A stretch of DNA of 64,000 bases from Amycolatopsis sulphurea (GTDB taxonomy: Bacteria; Actinomycetota; Actinomycetes; Mycobacteriales; Pseudonocardiaceae): contig NZ_PDJK01000002.1 of assembly GCF_002564045.1 (NCBI RefSeq), positions 2,604,001 to 2,668,000 on the forward strand, given 5' to 3'. The notes beneath the pieces are model-generated. The model did no database searches and had not been told where the DNA came from. It saw only the letters and a program-made list of their open reading frames with translations. Shown piece by piece: positions 16,762-26,269 of this stretch (within the stretch, counting starts at the first letter, position 1; each line of letters opens with the position of its first letter). A program made the translations under genes and the position numbers.

Positions 16762-17538
16762 ATGGCCAAGCGAATCGATGTCAAGGACCTGGACATCTAC
16801 TACGGCAAGTTCCACGCCGTGGACAGCGTCACGCTGAACGTCCCGCCGCGGAACGTGACCGCGTTCATCGGGCCGTCCGGTTGTGGCAAGTCGACCGTGC
16901 TGCGCACGCTGAACCGGATGCACGAGGTGATCCCCGGCGCCCGGGTGGAGGGCGAGGTACTGCTCGACGGTGAGGACATCTACGCCTCCGCGGTGGATCC
17001 GGTGCAGGTGCGCCGGACCATCGGCATGGTGTTCCAGCGGCCCAACCCGTTCCCCACGATGTCCATCAAGGACAATGTGGTGGCCGGGCTTCGCCTTGGC
17101 GGCATGAAGAACCGCAAGGAGCTGGACGAGGTCGCCGAGCGCGCGCTGCGTGGCGCGAACCTGTGGAACGAGGTCAAGGACCGGCTGAACAAGCCCGGCG
17201 GCGGCCTTTCCGGCGGTCAGCAGCAGCGGTTGTGCATTGCCCGCGCGATCGCGGTGCAGCCGGACGTGCTGCTGATGGACGAACCGTGTTCCGCGCTCGA
17301 CCCGATCTCGACGCTGGCGATCGAGGACCTGATCGGCGAGCTGAAGAAGGAATACACCATCGTCATCGTGACGCACAACATGCAGCAGGCGGCCCGGGTC
17401 TCGGACCAGACCGCGTTCTTCAACCTGGCGGGCGTCGGTCAGCCGGGCAAGCTGATCGAGCTGAACGACACCGAGAAGATCTTCTCCAACCCGGACGAGA
17501 AGGCCACCGAGGACTACATCTCCGGCCGGTTCGGCTGA
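16762..17538 (+). CDS. pstB: Phosphate ABC transporter ATPase
   Basis: A 258-residue ATPase that energises phosphate uptake. Walker A is GPSGCGKST (residues 37-45), the Q-loop lies in [12 protein letters not shown], the ABC signature is [14 protein letters not shown], and Walker B is [13 protein letters not shown]. The switch His is in IVTHNMQQA. The length and the PFPTMS signature are characteristic of PstB. In M. tuberculosis the corresponding gene (phoT, Rv0820) stands without pstSCA; here the whole transporter is present. Confidence 0.96.
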   Translation: MAKRIDVKDLDIYYGKFHAVDSVTLNVPPRNVTAFIGPSGCGKSTVLRTLNRMHEVIPGARVEGEVLLDGEDIYASAVDPVQVRRTIGMVFQRPNPFPTMSIKDNVVAGLRLGGMKNRKELDEVAERALRGANLWNEVKDRLNKPGGGLSGGQQQRLCIARAIAVQPDVLLMDEPCSALDPISTLAIEDLIGELKKEYTIVIVTHNMQQAARVSDQTAFFNLAGVGQPGKLIELNDTEKIFSNPDEKATEDYISGRFG

Positions 17539-17620
17539 TCCACTTCGGACACTGCGGCCGGCCCGGTTCCCGCCGGGGCGGCCGTTGTTGGTTTCGCGCA
17601 GGTGGTCACCGTGTTGACAA

Positions 17621-17675
17621 GGCTGTGAAGGGTCCCTTCACAGCCTTAGAGTCCGTGAAGGGACCCTTCACGGAC
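17621..17675. repeat. Double GTGAAGGG palindrome between pstB and phoU
   Basis: Two hairpins separated by TTAGA: 17621-17645 (GGCTGTGAAGGG-type) and 17651-17675 (GTCCGTGAAGGG-type). They lie between convergent pstB and phoU, ahead of an independent intrinsic-terminator hairpin at 17737. The minus-strand flank (GCACCG...GTCCGTGAAGGG) weakly resembles the head of the composite copies at 517 and 3089. Confidence 0.8.
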
Positions 17676-17736
17676 GTCGGGTCGCGATGCCGCGGTGCAT
17701 ACGTTGTCGAGAGTCGGTTTCGTTTGGTGGGTAAGA

Positions 17737-17768
17737 GAAAACCGCCACCGGGGGCGGTGGCGGTTTTC
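17737..17768. terminator. Bidirectional intrinsic terminator between pstB and phoU
   Basis: A 13-base-pair stem (GAAAACCGCCACC and its complement) with a six-base loop; the outer A/T runs supply a T-tract on each strand (TTTTCTT on the plus strand). It can stop both pstB and phoU transcripts. Confidence 0.85.
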
Positions 17769-17813
17769 TTCTGGCCCTCGGTGCTCGCGCGGTCACGCCG
17801 CGCGAGCACCTGG

Positions 17814-18485
17814 TCAGACGGTGAGGTCCTCGTCCGAGCCGTAGCCCGGCATCCGCCCGGTCACCACGAAGATCATCCGCTTCGCCACGGACACCGCGTG
17901 GTCGGCGTAGCGCTCGTAGAAGCGGCCGAGCAGGGTGACGTCGACCGCTGCGGCCACGCCGTGCGGCCATTCGCGGTCCATCAGCACGGTGAACAGGTGC
18001 CGGTGGATGTCGTCGACCTGGTCGTCGGCGGCCTCGAGATCCTTGGCGGCGGCCACATCCTTGGTCTGGATGACCTGTTCGACCTGGCGGGCCAGCTTCA
18101 CCGCGGCCCCGCCCATCTCGATGAAGTCTGGCCGCACCGCTTCGGGCAGCACCGGGTCCGGGTGCCGCCGGCGGGCCGCCTTGGCCACGTGCAGGGCGAG
18201 ATCGCCCATCCGCTCCAGGCTTTCCGCCGCGTGGATCGCGGCGAGCACGGTGCGCAGATCGGTGGCGACCGGCGCCTGCAGCGCGAGCAATGCGTACGCC
18301 TGCTCCTCGCATTCGGCGCGTGCGTCGTCGACCTTCGCGTCGTCGCTGATCACCTGCTCGGCAAGGCCGAGGTCCACTTCGAGCAGGGCCCTCGTCGCGA
18401 GCTCCATGGCCTCGGCGACCTGTGCCGACATCGCGGCCAGGTGCTGGGCGAGCTGTTCGAGTTCCACTTGGTAGGCCTCACGCAT
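17814..18485 (-). CDS. phoU: Phosphate transport system regulator PhoU
   Basis: A 223-residue all-helical protein with two PhoU repeats (about residues 15-105 and 120-210). Each carries the metal-binding E/D pattern, as in DDAKVDDARAECEEQAYALLALQAP and ADDQVDDIHRHLF. PhoU represses the phosphate-starvation response through PstB and the sensor kinase, and in mycobacteria (PhoY2) influences persistence. It converges on pstB with a strong terminator between. The start is ATG 18485. It is the counterpart of Rv0821c. Confidence 0.94.
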   Translation of the reverse strand: MREAYQVELEQLAQHLAAMSAQVAEAMELATRALLEVDLGLAEQVISDDAKVDDARAECEEQAYALLALQAPVATDLRTVLAAIHAAESLERMGDLALHVAKAARRRHPDPVLPEAVRPDFIEMGGAAVKLARQVEQVIQTKDVAAAKDLEAADDQVDDIHRHLFTVLMDREWPHGVAAAVDVTLLGRFYERYADHAVSVAKRMIFVVTGRMPGYGSDEDLTV

Positions 18486-18568
18486 ACCCTCACCCTACGG
18501 TGTGTGCAGCGCGAATACCGCATCGCCGGGTGAACCGCACGTGAACCCGGCCTAACGAATCCAGCGGG

Positions 18569-21500
18569 TCAGCGGGCCGGGTCGGCCGGCTTCGCCGCGT
18601 TGGCGCCGCCCGCCGCGCCGGAGGCGGTCGACGACGGCCCCGGCGCCTTTTTGTCGTCGGGCAACGGAGTGTTGTCGCGCAGTGCGTCGAAGAGACTCCT
18701 GGTCTTCGCTTCCACCAGCACTTCGTTACCGCGCTTGTTGGGCAGCCCGACGGTGGGCACGGTCATGAAGTTGATCTTGCTCGGATCGAGGCCGCGCATC
18801 GACTGGGCGAGCGTCATCATCTGCTGCACGCCGAGGTTGTCACCGAAAGTGGCCTGCGCGAACGCGGTGATGAAGCCGGACAGCTTGCCGGGGTCGAGGA
18901 CCACATCCGAGGACATCACCTTCTTCAGCAGTGCGCCGATGAACGCCTGCTGCCGCTTGATCCGGCCGTAGTCGGAGGTGGGGTCGCCCTTCACGTGCCG
19001 GGCCCGCACGAAGTTCAGCGCCTGGTCGCCGGAGATGGTGACGTCGCCGGTCTCCAGCAACACCTTGCCCAGCACCGAATCGTCCATCGGCTTGTCATTG
19101 TGGACGGTCACGCCGTGTACCGCGTCGACCATGCCCTTGAACCCGTTGAAGTCGATCCCGACGAAGTGGTTGATGCGCAGGCCGGTGACCTTCTGGATCA
19201 CCTTGGTGACGCACTGCGGCCCGCCGACCGCGTACGCGGTGTTGAGCTTGGCGATCTTCTGCGCGGCCACCACCTCGTCAGTGGTCGCGGATTTGGCCGG
19301 GTCCCAGCGATTGCAGTCCGGCCGGTCGATTTCCAGGTCCCTGGGGAAGGAGGTGACCACGACCCGTTTCCGGTCCGCGGGCACGTGCGCGACCATGATC
19401 GTGTCCGACCGGGCACCCGGCGTGCTGTCCGCCGTGCCGACCCCTTCCTCGGTGGCCGCGCCGTCGCGGGTGTCCGAACCGACCATCAGGAAGTTCTCGT
19501 CGTTGGCCTGCGCGTCGGCGTTCAGGATGTCCGCGGAGTTCTCGTCGAGTGCCGCGACCTGGGTGAACTTGGCATCGAACCAGTTCACCGCGCCCCAGGC
19601 GATCCCGGTGCCGAGCAGGACCAGCGCGGACAGCACGATCAGCGCGATCCGGCCGATCCGGGCACTGCGCGCGAGGTTCCGTTGTTTCTTTTCCTGCAAC
19701 CGGGTTTGCGGGCTCTTCTCGGCCTGCTGCTCGTCGGCTTGCTCGTCCGGTTTCTCCCCGGTACCCGGCGCGACGACCCGCTGCAGCGCGGTCCGCGTCT
19801 GCTCCAGCAGGGCGACCGGCCGGGAGGTGAACCGTTCGAGCCGTTCCCGCCGCTTGGTCTCCTCGGCCGCCGCGTCGTCGTGCGCCGCGGAGAAGCGGGC
19901 CAGGCTGTGATCGATCTTGCGGCGATACTGTGTCGCCTCGTCGATCGCCTCCATCTCGTCGGTCATGATGAGCCGGTCCTGCTCGCCGCGCGGGGGACTG
20001 GGGCGCAGGGCAGGCCGCCGCTTACCCGGCAACCCCACCGCCGGCGCGAACTGCGTCCGATCCGGGTCGGCCGCGGCTGCTTCACCGTCCGGTGCGGGGT
20101 TTTCGCCATCCGGTACCGGAGTCAGCCGGGTCTGCTCGACGCCGGGCGTGGGGTTTGCCTGGGTTTGCTCGCGGTTCGGGTGGGGGCCTGGCCGGGCTTG
20201 CTCGCGGCTTGCCTGGGGGCTCAGCTGGGTTTGCTCGGCACCTGGCGCGAGGCTCGCCGGGGTTTGTTCGCGACCGGGCGTGGGGTTCAGCCGGGTCTGG
20301 TCGTGGCCCGGCGTGAGGTTCAGCTGGGTCTGGTCGTGGCCTGCCTGGGCGGGCTCGCGGCCCGGCAGGGGGCTTGCTGGGGTTTGCTCGCCACCCACCA
20401 TCGGGCTCAGCTGGGTCTGCTCGCCGTTCGGCGCGGGGTTCAGCCGGGATTGCCCGGCGCCAGGCCGGCCCCCGCGTCCCGCCCGGGGCTTCCGCCCGTT
20501 CCTGACGGCCGGCGACACCCGTGTGCGTTCGGCGTCTGACTGTTCACCGTCGAGCACCGGCCGGTCGGCTTCGCTGTCCCCGAGCCTGCCGCCGGGGCCA
20601 GGACCTGACTGCGGCGCAAGGGCAGCCGAGATCTGCGTACGCTCCAAATCCGACGCACCGTCGGCGCCTTGCGGAGTTCCGCCGCGCACCCCTTCCGGCG
20701 CACGGCCACGCTCCATCGGCCGCCGCCCACGCCGCCCGGTCGGCGGCATGCCTTCGTCCGAAGTGGACGTTTCGCCTGGCGCCGGCGGCTCGAACGGTCC
20801 GTCCCCGTACCCGTTCGCGCGCCGAGCTGCGGCATCCGGTCGACGCAGTCCGTCGTTTGTGGACAGTGCCGGTCCGGGCGGGGGCGCGAGTTCGGCTACC
20901 TGATCCGGGCTGGGCAACGGCGGCCGGACATCGGGTCGCGGTCGTCCGGGTGGCGGCGGTCCGTCGTGGGATCGCAGCGGTTGGTCGCCTGGGCGGGTTC
21001 CGTCGCTCTGTTGACCCGGTTCGGGCCGTGGAGCCCGGGCATGGAGTCCCGGTGGCCGGAGGTGGCCGGGTCCTTGCGGCCCCGGCGGCGGGCCGTCGAT
21101 CAGGCCCGGTTGGTCTCCCGGGGGCGGTGGTCCGTCGTTCGGGCGGCCTGCCTCGGGTCGTGGCGGCAGGGCGTTGCGTTGCCGTGGTCCTGGGGGTGGT
21201 GGTCCGTCGTGGGAGTGCGACGGTCCTGGTGGTTGGTCATCCGGATGCGGCAACGGTCCGTCGCCCAGCTGCGCTGGGTTCGGCGGCACCGCCCGGCCGT
21301 TGAACCGCGGTGGTCCCGGCGGCACATTCGGTCGCTGTGGTCCGCCAGGCGCCCTGCCCTCGCCCGGTCCGGCGGTGGGCATCCCGTCGTCCGGCCGCGG
21401 TGGCTCGTCGCCCGGATACTGGAGTCCGGAAGGCAATCGGGCCTCCGCCGGACGTCGTGGTTCCGGGGGCAACGCGCCGTTGGCCTGCGGACGCCGTGGC

Positions 21501-22828
21501 CGGGGAGGCATCCCCGAGCCGTTCCTTCGCCGCCCTTGCGCGGGTGGATCGAACTCCGGCCCGGCAACGTCGGCTCCGTCGGAGCCGTCCGGCTCGACGG
21601 CCGGCCCAGGCTCGGGGCCGACGCCATCGGAACGCCTGTGCCCGGCACCGTTCCGCCGCGATGGTGGACCTATTGCTTTGTCGATATTGTTGGCTGACTC
21701 CGGAAAAGCCGGTTCGAACTTGCCATCGGTGAAGTCCGGACCGCGATGCCCGGGTGCGGGGTCGGCGACGCGGTCGGGCACGTGACGACCGGCCACGAAG
21801 TCGGCCGGCCTGCGGAAGTCCGGCGATCGGTGGGCGCCGGGTGCGGGGTCCGGCCCGCGGAAGTCCGGTGATCGATGGGCGCCGTTCGCGGGGGGACCGT
21901 TCGTGACGCGGTGGCTGCCGTTTGCGGGGTGACCGTTCGTGGCGCGGTGGCTGCCGGGATCGGGCGGGGCGAGGCCGTCGACCGGGGCGAGGTGTTCCGC
22001 GGCGTGTGCGCCGGGTTCTGTGTGACGGGGGCCGGACGCGATGTCGGCGCGGGGGGCTCTGGCGTGCGTGCCGGGCTCGGCCAGCCGTGAGCCGGGGTCG
22101 GCGTTGGGCTCGGTCGGTCTTACGCCGGGGTCGGCGAGTTGCGGGTCCTGGGCGGTGAAGCAGGCGTCGGGCGGGCCTGCGTCGGAGCCGGGGAAGTGGC
22201 CGCTGCTGGGCAGGCTTGCGTCGGTGTCCGTGGAGTGGGCGCCGCTGGGCAGGCTCGCGTCGGAGTTCGTGGAGTGGGCGCCGCCGGGAAGACTCGCGTT
22301 GGGGTCGGCATGGCGAGAGGCGGCCGGTGGGGGGTCGGCGTAGTGGTGGTTGTTGGGCTCGGCCATTCGCGCGCGGGGGTCCGTGAAGTGGGTGCCGTTC
22401 TTGCCGTTGGGGGGAAAGGACGTCCCATTCGTGCCGGGGGCGGCGCTGTGTGAACCGAGGGGGCCGCTCGTTTCGTGGTCGTTGGTGTAGCGGACGTAGG
22501 GGCTGCCGTTCGCGCCAGACGCCGTGCCGTAGACGCCAGACGCCGTGCCGTTGACGGCAGGAGTCGTGCTGTCGACCCCGGGATGGGCGCTGTTGGCTCC
22601 GGGGGGCGCGCCGTCCGCGGCCGGGTCGGTGCCGTTCCTGCGGGTGCCGTTGGGGGCAGGGGGCACGGCGCTGGGGTCGCTGTCGAAGATCGGGCGTTCG
22701 CCGGTGTGCCGGGCGACCACGTCGGAAACGCTGATGCCGCCGTGGGTTTCCATGGAGCGCCGGCGGCCGCGGCGGGGAGCGGGATCGGAGTGCCGACCGG
22801 TGCCAGTGGGGTCGTGCTCGTCGGGCAC
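18569..22828 (-). CDS. LytR-CpsA-Psr (LCP) protein with a giant disordered cytoplasmic extension
   Basis: A 1419-residue type II membrane protein. The C-terminal LCP domain (about residues 1110-1390) contains GSDTRDG, ARSDTIMVAHVPADRKRVVV, SFPRDLEID and NHFVGIDFNGFKGMVD. LCP enzymes transfer undecaprenyl-linked glycopolymers (arabinogalactan or other wall polymers) to peptidoglycan outside the membrane. A single helix (ALIVLSALVLLGTGIAWGAV) is near residue 1060. The first 1050 residues are Pro/Gly/Asn/His-rich disorder with repeated EQTQL/DRTQF-type Thr-Gln motifs that might be Ser/Thr-kinase targets. GTG 22828 has GGAG six bases upstream. The extension is far longer than in Rv0822c (about 684 residues in total). 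Confidence 0.88.
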   Translation of the reverse strand: MPDEHDPTGTGRHSDPAPRRGRRRSMETHGGISVSDVVARHTGERPIFDSDPSAVPPAPNGTRRNGTDPAADGAPPGANSAHPGVDSTTPAVNGTASGVYGTASGANGSPYVRYTNDHETSGPLGSHSAAPGTNGTSFPPNGKNGTHFTDPRARMAEPNNHHYADPPPAASRHADPNASLPGGAHSTNSDASLPSGAHSTDTDASLPSSGHFPGSDAGPPDACFTAQDPQLADPGVRPTEPNADPGSRLAEPGTHARAPRADIASGPRHTEPGAHAAEHLAPVDGLAPPDPGSHRATNGHPANGSHRVTNGPPANGAHRSPDFRGPDPAPGAHRSPDFRRPADFVAGRHVPDRVADPAPGHRGPDFTDGKFEPAFPESANNIDKAIGPPSRRNGAGHRRSDGVGPEPGPAVEPDGSDGADVAGPEFDPPAQGRRRNGSGMPPRPRRPQANGALPPEPRRPAEARLPSGLQYPGDEPPRPDDGMPTAGPGEGRAPGGPQRPNVPPGPPRFNGRAVPPNPAQLGDGPLPHPDDQPPGPSHSHDGPPPPGPRQRNALPPRPEAGRPNDGPPPPGDQPGLIDGPPPGPQGPGHLRPPGLHARAPRPEPGQQSDGTRPGDQPLRSHDGPPPPGRPRPDVRPPLPSPDQVAELAPPPGPALSTNDGLRRPDAAARRANGYGDGPFEPPAPGETSTSDEGMPPTGRRGRRPMERGRAPEGVRGGTPQGADGASDLERTQISAALAPQSGPGPGGRLGDSEADRPVLDGEQSDAERTRVSPAVRNGRKPRAGRGGRPGAGQSRLNPAPNGEQTQLSPMVGGEQTPASPLPGREPAQAGHDQTQLNLTPGHDQTRLNPTPGREQTPASLAPGAEQTQLSPQASREQARPGPHPNREQTQANPTPGVEQTRLTPVPDGENPAPDGEAAAADPDRTQFAPAVGLPGKRRPALRPSPPRGEQDRLIMTDEMEAIDEATQYRRKIDHSLARFSAAHDDAAAEETKRRERLERFTSRPVALLEQTRTALQRVVAPGTGEKPDEQADEQQAEKSPQTRLQEKKQRNLARSARIGRIALIVLSALVLLGTGIAWGAVNWFDAKFTQVAALDENSADILNADAQANDENFLMVGSDTRDGAATEEGVGTADSTPGARSDTIMVAHVPADRKRVVVTSFPRDLEIDRPDCNRWDPAKSATTDEVVAAQKIAKLNTAYAVGGPQCVTKVIQKVTGLRINHFVGIDFNGFKGMVDAVHGVTVHNDKPMDDSVLGKVLLETGDVTISGDQALNFVRARHVKGDPTSDYGRIKRQQAFIGALLKKVMSSDVVLDPGKLSGFITAFAQATFGDNLGVQQMMTLAQSMRGLDPSKINFMTVPTVGLPNKRGNEVLVEAKTRSLFDALRDNTPLPDDKKAPGPSSTASGAAGGANAAKPADPAR

Positions 22829-23073
22829 TCGGTCTCCTCTCGCAGTTCAGGGGTGGCGGCCGGGGCCTCGGCTCGCCTTCGAACCCGGTCCCGGGTGATC
22901 GGGTCTCCCCGGACACGTCGTTCCGCGCGACCTTTTCGTTATCGTACGGATACCCGCCGTTCGTGACGACACCCTCCCGGGAAATTCTTCACCTTGCGTC
23001 GACCTACGTAGTCCAGAAGCGGACGAACAGGTGAAGATCGGGTTCAGCGAAGTGGTCTGGTCCGGTAGTCTCA

Positions 23074-23739
23074 TTACTCAGAGTATGTAATGACCCGGGC
23101 GGAATCGCTGTCCTGGTAGGCGATCTTGTTTCGCCCCGCATGTTTGGCGGCGTAAAGAAGATCGTCGGCCCGCCGCAGCTGGTGCGGTCCGGGGGTCCGG
23201 CCGTGCGCGAGGCCGACGCTGATCGTCACCCGCAGCCCCGGCCGGAGTTCTGACCAGCGGTGACGGGCGACCCGCGCGCGGGCGGCCTCGGCCAGCCGCA
23301 CCGCGCGCGAATGGTCCGTCTCGGGCAGGACGAGCGCGAACTCCTCGCCGCCGTACCGGGCGCAGAACGCGTCCGGCGGCAGCCCTTCCTGCAGGAGATC
23401 GGCGACCCGGCACAGCACCCGGTCGCCGAGAAGGTGACCGTACGTGTCGTTCACCGACTTGAACCGATCCAAATCGACCAGCGCCACCGCGAGTCCCCGG
23501 GAAGTGGGTAGATCGGGCAGTCGCTGGTCGAGATAGCGCCGGTTGTAACTGGACGTGAGTGGATCACGCAGACTGCCGGCCCGCGCGATGTCCAACGCGG
23601 ACCGCATATGGTGGTACGCCCGGCGCCAGTCGCCCTGGGTGGCGAACAGGTCCGCGATCGACTCGTGCAGCGCCAGCAGGTCCGGCCCCGAGGTCCTTGT
23701 CGTGAGCTCGTCCTCCACCGACACACCCACCTCCGCCAC
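23074..23739 (-). CDS. Diguanylate cyclase (GGDEF domain)
   Basis: A 221-residue cytoplasmic protein. Residues 15-55 form a short helical region resembling a tetratricopeptide end, and residues 56-215 are a GGDEF domain. The active-site motif is GGEEF at residues 130-134, and substrate residues are present in LVDLDRFKSVNDTYGH. The inhibitory RxxD site that normally lies five residues before GGDEF is absent, so product inhibition is unlikely. It should make cyclic di-GMP, the ligand of the RsiG-like protein at 3255. GTG 23739 is the assumed start; nearby downstream GTG codons are alternatives. Confidence 0.9.
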   Translation of the reverse strand: MAEVGVSVEDELTTRTSGPDLLALHESIADLFATQGDWRRAYHHMRSALDIARAGSLRDPLTSSYNRRYLDQRLPDLPTSRGLAVALVDLDRFKSVNDTYGHLLGDRVLCRVADLLQEGLPPDAFCARYGGEEFALVLPETDHSRAVRLAEAARARVARHRWSELRPGLRVTISVGLAHGRTPGPHQLRRADDLLYAAKHAGRNKIAYQDSDSARVITYSE

Positions 23740-23853
23740 CTCTTGGTTGTCGTCCTACAGGTGCGGTGTCTTGAGGTATCGGTACCGAAGAAGGCGAATT
23801 TCGCTCAAGTGGACGACGGCCTTCCACCGTTGTCACGCAACGGAGTTCTCCGC

Positions 23854-24411
23854 TCAGAGATCGGTAAACGGTTTCCGATCGCTGAGCTGCGCGAACTGAT
23901 CGCGGGCCCAGTAACTCACATTTGCCTCAGGATCCCCAAGCAACTGTGCGTAGTCGGACCAGGAGATCCACCGCCAGTCGCCTACCTCTTCGGGGTTCGG
24001 CTCCGGCTCCTGCTCACTCCAGGCTACGAACACCGGGCAGAACTCGTTCTCCACGATCCCCTGGTACGGCGGCGTCCGGTACCGGTACTTCGGCAGCACG
24101 CACTCGAGGTCCTCGATGGCGGGCAGGCCGAGTTCGTAGGCCGCTCGCCGGCGGACCGCGTCCTCGATCGGCTCCTGCGGGGCCGGGTGGCCGCAGACGC
24201 TGTTGGTCCAGACTCCCGGCCACACCTTCTTGTGCCCCGCGCGTTGCGTGATCAGCAACGCCTGGTCGGAGCGCCGCAGGACGTAGCAGGAGAACGCCAG
24301 GTGCAGCCTCGTCTCGGCGTGGTGGCTGGCGAGTTTCGGCCCGGTCTCCCCGGTGGGCACCCCGTCCTCGGTCACGAAGACGACGTGCTCGGTCTCTGTG
24401 CTGGTTTCCAC
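23854..24411 (-). CDS. idi: Isopentenyl-diphosphate delta-isomerase, type I
   Basis: A 185-residue Nudix-fold enzyme interconverting isopentenyl and dimethylallyl diphosphate. The catalytic Cys is in TNSVCGHP (C73) and the catalytic Glu in GIVENEFCPV (E121-E123). HLAFSCYV and the WPGVWTNS segment are typical. The GTG at 24411 is the only suitable start before the conserved HVVFVTEDG strand. The 292 bases upstream (24412-24703) show no supported gene. No isoprenoid cluster partners are adjacent. Confidence 0.92.
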   Translation of the reverse strand: METSTETEHVVFVTEDGVPTGETGPKLASHHAETRLHLAFSCYVLRRSDQALLITQRAGHKKVWPGVWTNSVCGHPAPQEPIEDAVRRRAAYELGLPAIEDLECVLPKYRYRTPPYQGIVENEFCPVFVAWSEQEPEPNPEEVGDWRWISWSDYAQLLGDPEANVSYWARDQFAQLSDRKPFTDL

Positions 24412-24703
24412 GGTCGGTACTGAACACCAGAGTTCGCCGGAGCGGTACCGCAGGCCGGGTGGCCGGATGCTCGCCGGTTCGAGTGGCGGGGTCCGACGGA
24501 GAGTCACTATCCTTCGCGGAGCGGCTCGGTCGCCGGCGGCCGCGGCCGGAAAATGGTGTGTGCGAAAGCGAGCAGAAGACAATACCGCCACCTGAGGCGA
24601 TCCCGGCTTTTCAGTGCTGGAAAATGACCAATCGGCTAAACGGGCAATGGACTCCTCGGGTGCATATTCCGAGTTGGACAGTCCACTTCGGATAAGGCAG
24701 GAA

Positions 24704-25537
24704 TCAATGCCCGCCGAGATGTTCGACGAGCAACGAGGTGACCGCTTCCGGTGCCTCCTCGACGGCCCAGTGCGACACGTCTTCGAGCATCTCGAACCGG
24801 TACGGCCCGGTGCACCACTGCTCGGTGGCCAGTGCCGCGGTGGAGCCGAACGCAACGTCCTCTGTGGACCACAGGTACAGGGTGGGCACCGTGATCCGGC
24901 CGATCTTCCCGCCCGGGCGGCCGGCCCGGTACCAGTTGAGCGCGGCGGTCAGCGCGCCCGGCTCGGTGAGCCGCCCGACGTACTCCTCGACCTTGCTCGG
25001 CGGGATTCGCCGATCGAAGATCTCCCGCAGCGCCTTGGCGTTGCCGGCCAGCATTCGCCGCTCGGTGGCCGGGGTCTGCCGCCATTCGGTCAGGTACCCC
25101 GAGCGCAGGTGCTGGTCCTCGTCGGTGCGCATGGCCTCGGCGAGCGCGCCGGGGTGCGGAGTGGAGACCACGGCGAGGCTGCGCAGCCGGTGCGGGTGCT
25201 CGTCTGCGGTCCACCACGCCACCGTGCCGCCCCAGTCGTGACCGATCAAGTCGAACCGCGGCCAGCCAAGGGCATCGGCAATGGTGACCACATCGGACAC
25301 CAGGGTCGCGATGCCGTACTCGGCGGGCTGCTGCGGGCGCACGCCGGGGGAATAGCCGCGCTGGTCCGGCGCCACCGCACGGTAGCCGAGCACCCCGAGC
25401 GTGGCCACTTGGTGCTCCCACTCGACCGACGCCTCGGGGAAGCCGTGCAGCAGCAGCACCGGGCGGCCGTCCGCGGGACCGGCGGCGATCGCGTCGAAGG
25501 ATCCGGCCTCGGTCGGGATGCTCAGTTGCTCGATCAC
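24704..25537 (-). CDS. Alpha/beta hydrolase, epoxide-hydrolase-like
   Basis: A 277-residue soluble hydrolase. The oxyanion region is LLLHGFPEASVEW, the nucleophile elbow is GHDWGG with Asp as nucleophile, the acid lies in LYLWSTEDVAFG, and the catalytic His is in VSHWAVEEAPEAV. An Asp nucleophile with HGFP is typical of epoxide hydrolases and haloalkane dehalogenases. The cap region ends with Tyr residues (EEYVGRL) that could open an epoxide. The start is GTG 25537, with GTG 25546 an alternative. It is divergent from the type VII locus. The substrate is unknown. Confidence 0.82.
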   Translation of the reverse strand: MIEQLSIPTEAGSFDAIAAGPADGRPVLLLHGFPEASVEWEHQVATLGVLGYRAVAPDQRGYSPGVRPQQPAEYGIATLVSDVVTIADALGWPRFDLIGHDWGGTVAWWTADEHPHRLRSLAVVSTPHPGALAEAMRTDEDQHLRSGYLTEWRQTPATERRMLAGNAKALREIFDRRIPPSKVEEYVGRLTEPGALTAALNWYRAGRPGGKIGRITVPTLYLWSTEDVAFGSTAALATEQWCTGPYRFEMLEDVSHWAVEEAPEAVTSLLVEHLGGH

Positions 25538-25666
25538 CTGCCGCACTCTACGGCCGGGGCGCGCCCCGGCGCACTCAGGCAAAGGCGGTGGCCAACCGGG
25601 CAAGGTAGTGGCTGAAGAGCAACCGCCAGTAATAACCGAGAGTGATAACGGCCGGGCTTCGTTGTC

Positions 25667-25704
25667 CCGGTTAGCGGATACCCGAGAGAACGGGAGGTAA
25701 CCGG
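25667..25704. promoter_or_regulatory. Nested inverted repeat upstream of the type VII locus
   Basis: Outer arms CCGGTTA (25667-25673) and TAACCGG (25698-25704) enclose inner arms CCCG (25681-25684) and CGGG (25691-25694). A further TAACCG occurs at 25633-25638. This lies in the 360-base divergent region 25538-25897 between the hydrolase and the first WXG100 gene, which otherwise holds no gene. It looks like an operator; no regulator can be named. Confidence 0.45.
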
Positions 25705-25897
25705 TTTGCCCCGCCGTCCGTGACCTGGTGGTCAGAAGGGAACAACGCGGCGACAACACATAGATCAGACACTTACCGTAAGACTGCAGGCTCCCCCTGC
25801 CCTCCGTACCGGCCGAACGAAGGGCAGTCGCGGAGACCTCGGACCGGCCTGACGCATCGGGCCGGTGTTTTCGCAAGAACCGACTAGAGGAGAAAGC

Positions 25898-26236
25898 ATG
25901 GCTTCGCAGGACGGCGCCCTCGTCGATACCAACGTCATGCGCAAGGGTGCGCAGACGATCAGTGACACCGGGCAGAACATCACTGGTGTGAACCAGCGGG
26001 TCGACGGCACCATGCAGTCGCTGTTCGGCACCTGGAAGGCGGACTCGGCCACGGTGTTCAGCCAGGCCATGTCGCAGTTCGACCAGACGTGCCGCAAGAT
26101 CGTGCAGAAGCTGGACGAGCTCTCGCAGAACGTGCAGACCTCGGCCAGCGACTACGACACCCGCGACTCGGACAACACCTCGGCCGCGCGCAACAGCTCC
26201 GCCACCATCGGCGGCGCCGGCCTCCAGGGCTTCTGA
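25898..26236 (+). CDS. WXG100 protein (EsxB/EsxA-like), first of pair
   Basis: A 112-residue helical-hairpin protein of the ESAT-6/CFP-10 superfamily, a secreted substrate of type VII systems that dimerises with its neighbour. The turn motif is GTWKADSA, so the third position of WXG is Ala48 (W46-K47-A48). The C-terminus carries a YDTRD motif matching the YxxxD/E secretion signal, followed by a flexible tail. AGGAG six bases before ATG 25898 fixes the start. It heads the locus and is 33 bases from the second WXG100 gene. Confidence 0.9.
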   Translation: MASQDGALVDTNVMRKGAQTISDTGQNITGVNQRVDGTMQSLFGTWKADSATVFSQAMSQFDQTCRKIVQKLDELSQNVQTSASDYDTRDSDNTSAARNSSATIGGAGLQGF

Positions 26237-26269
26237 TCCCCCTTCCCCCTCTCGAAAGGACCACATCCC

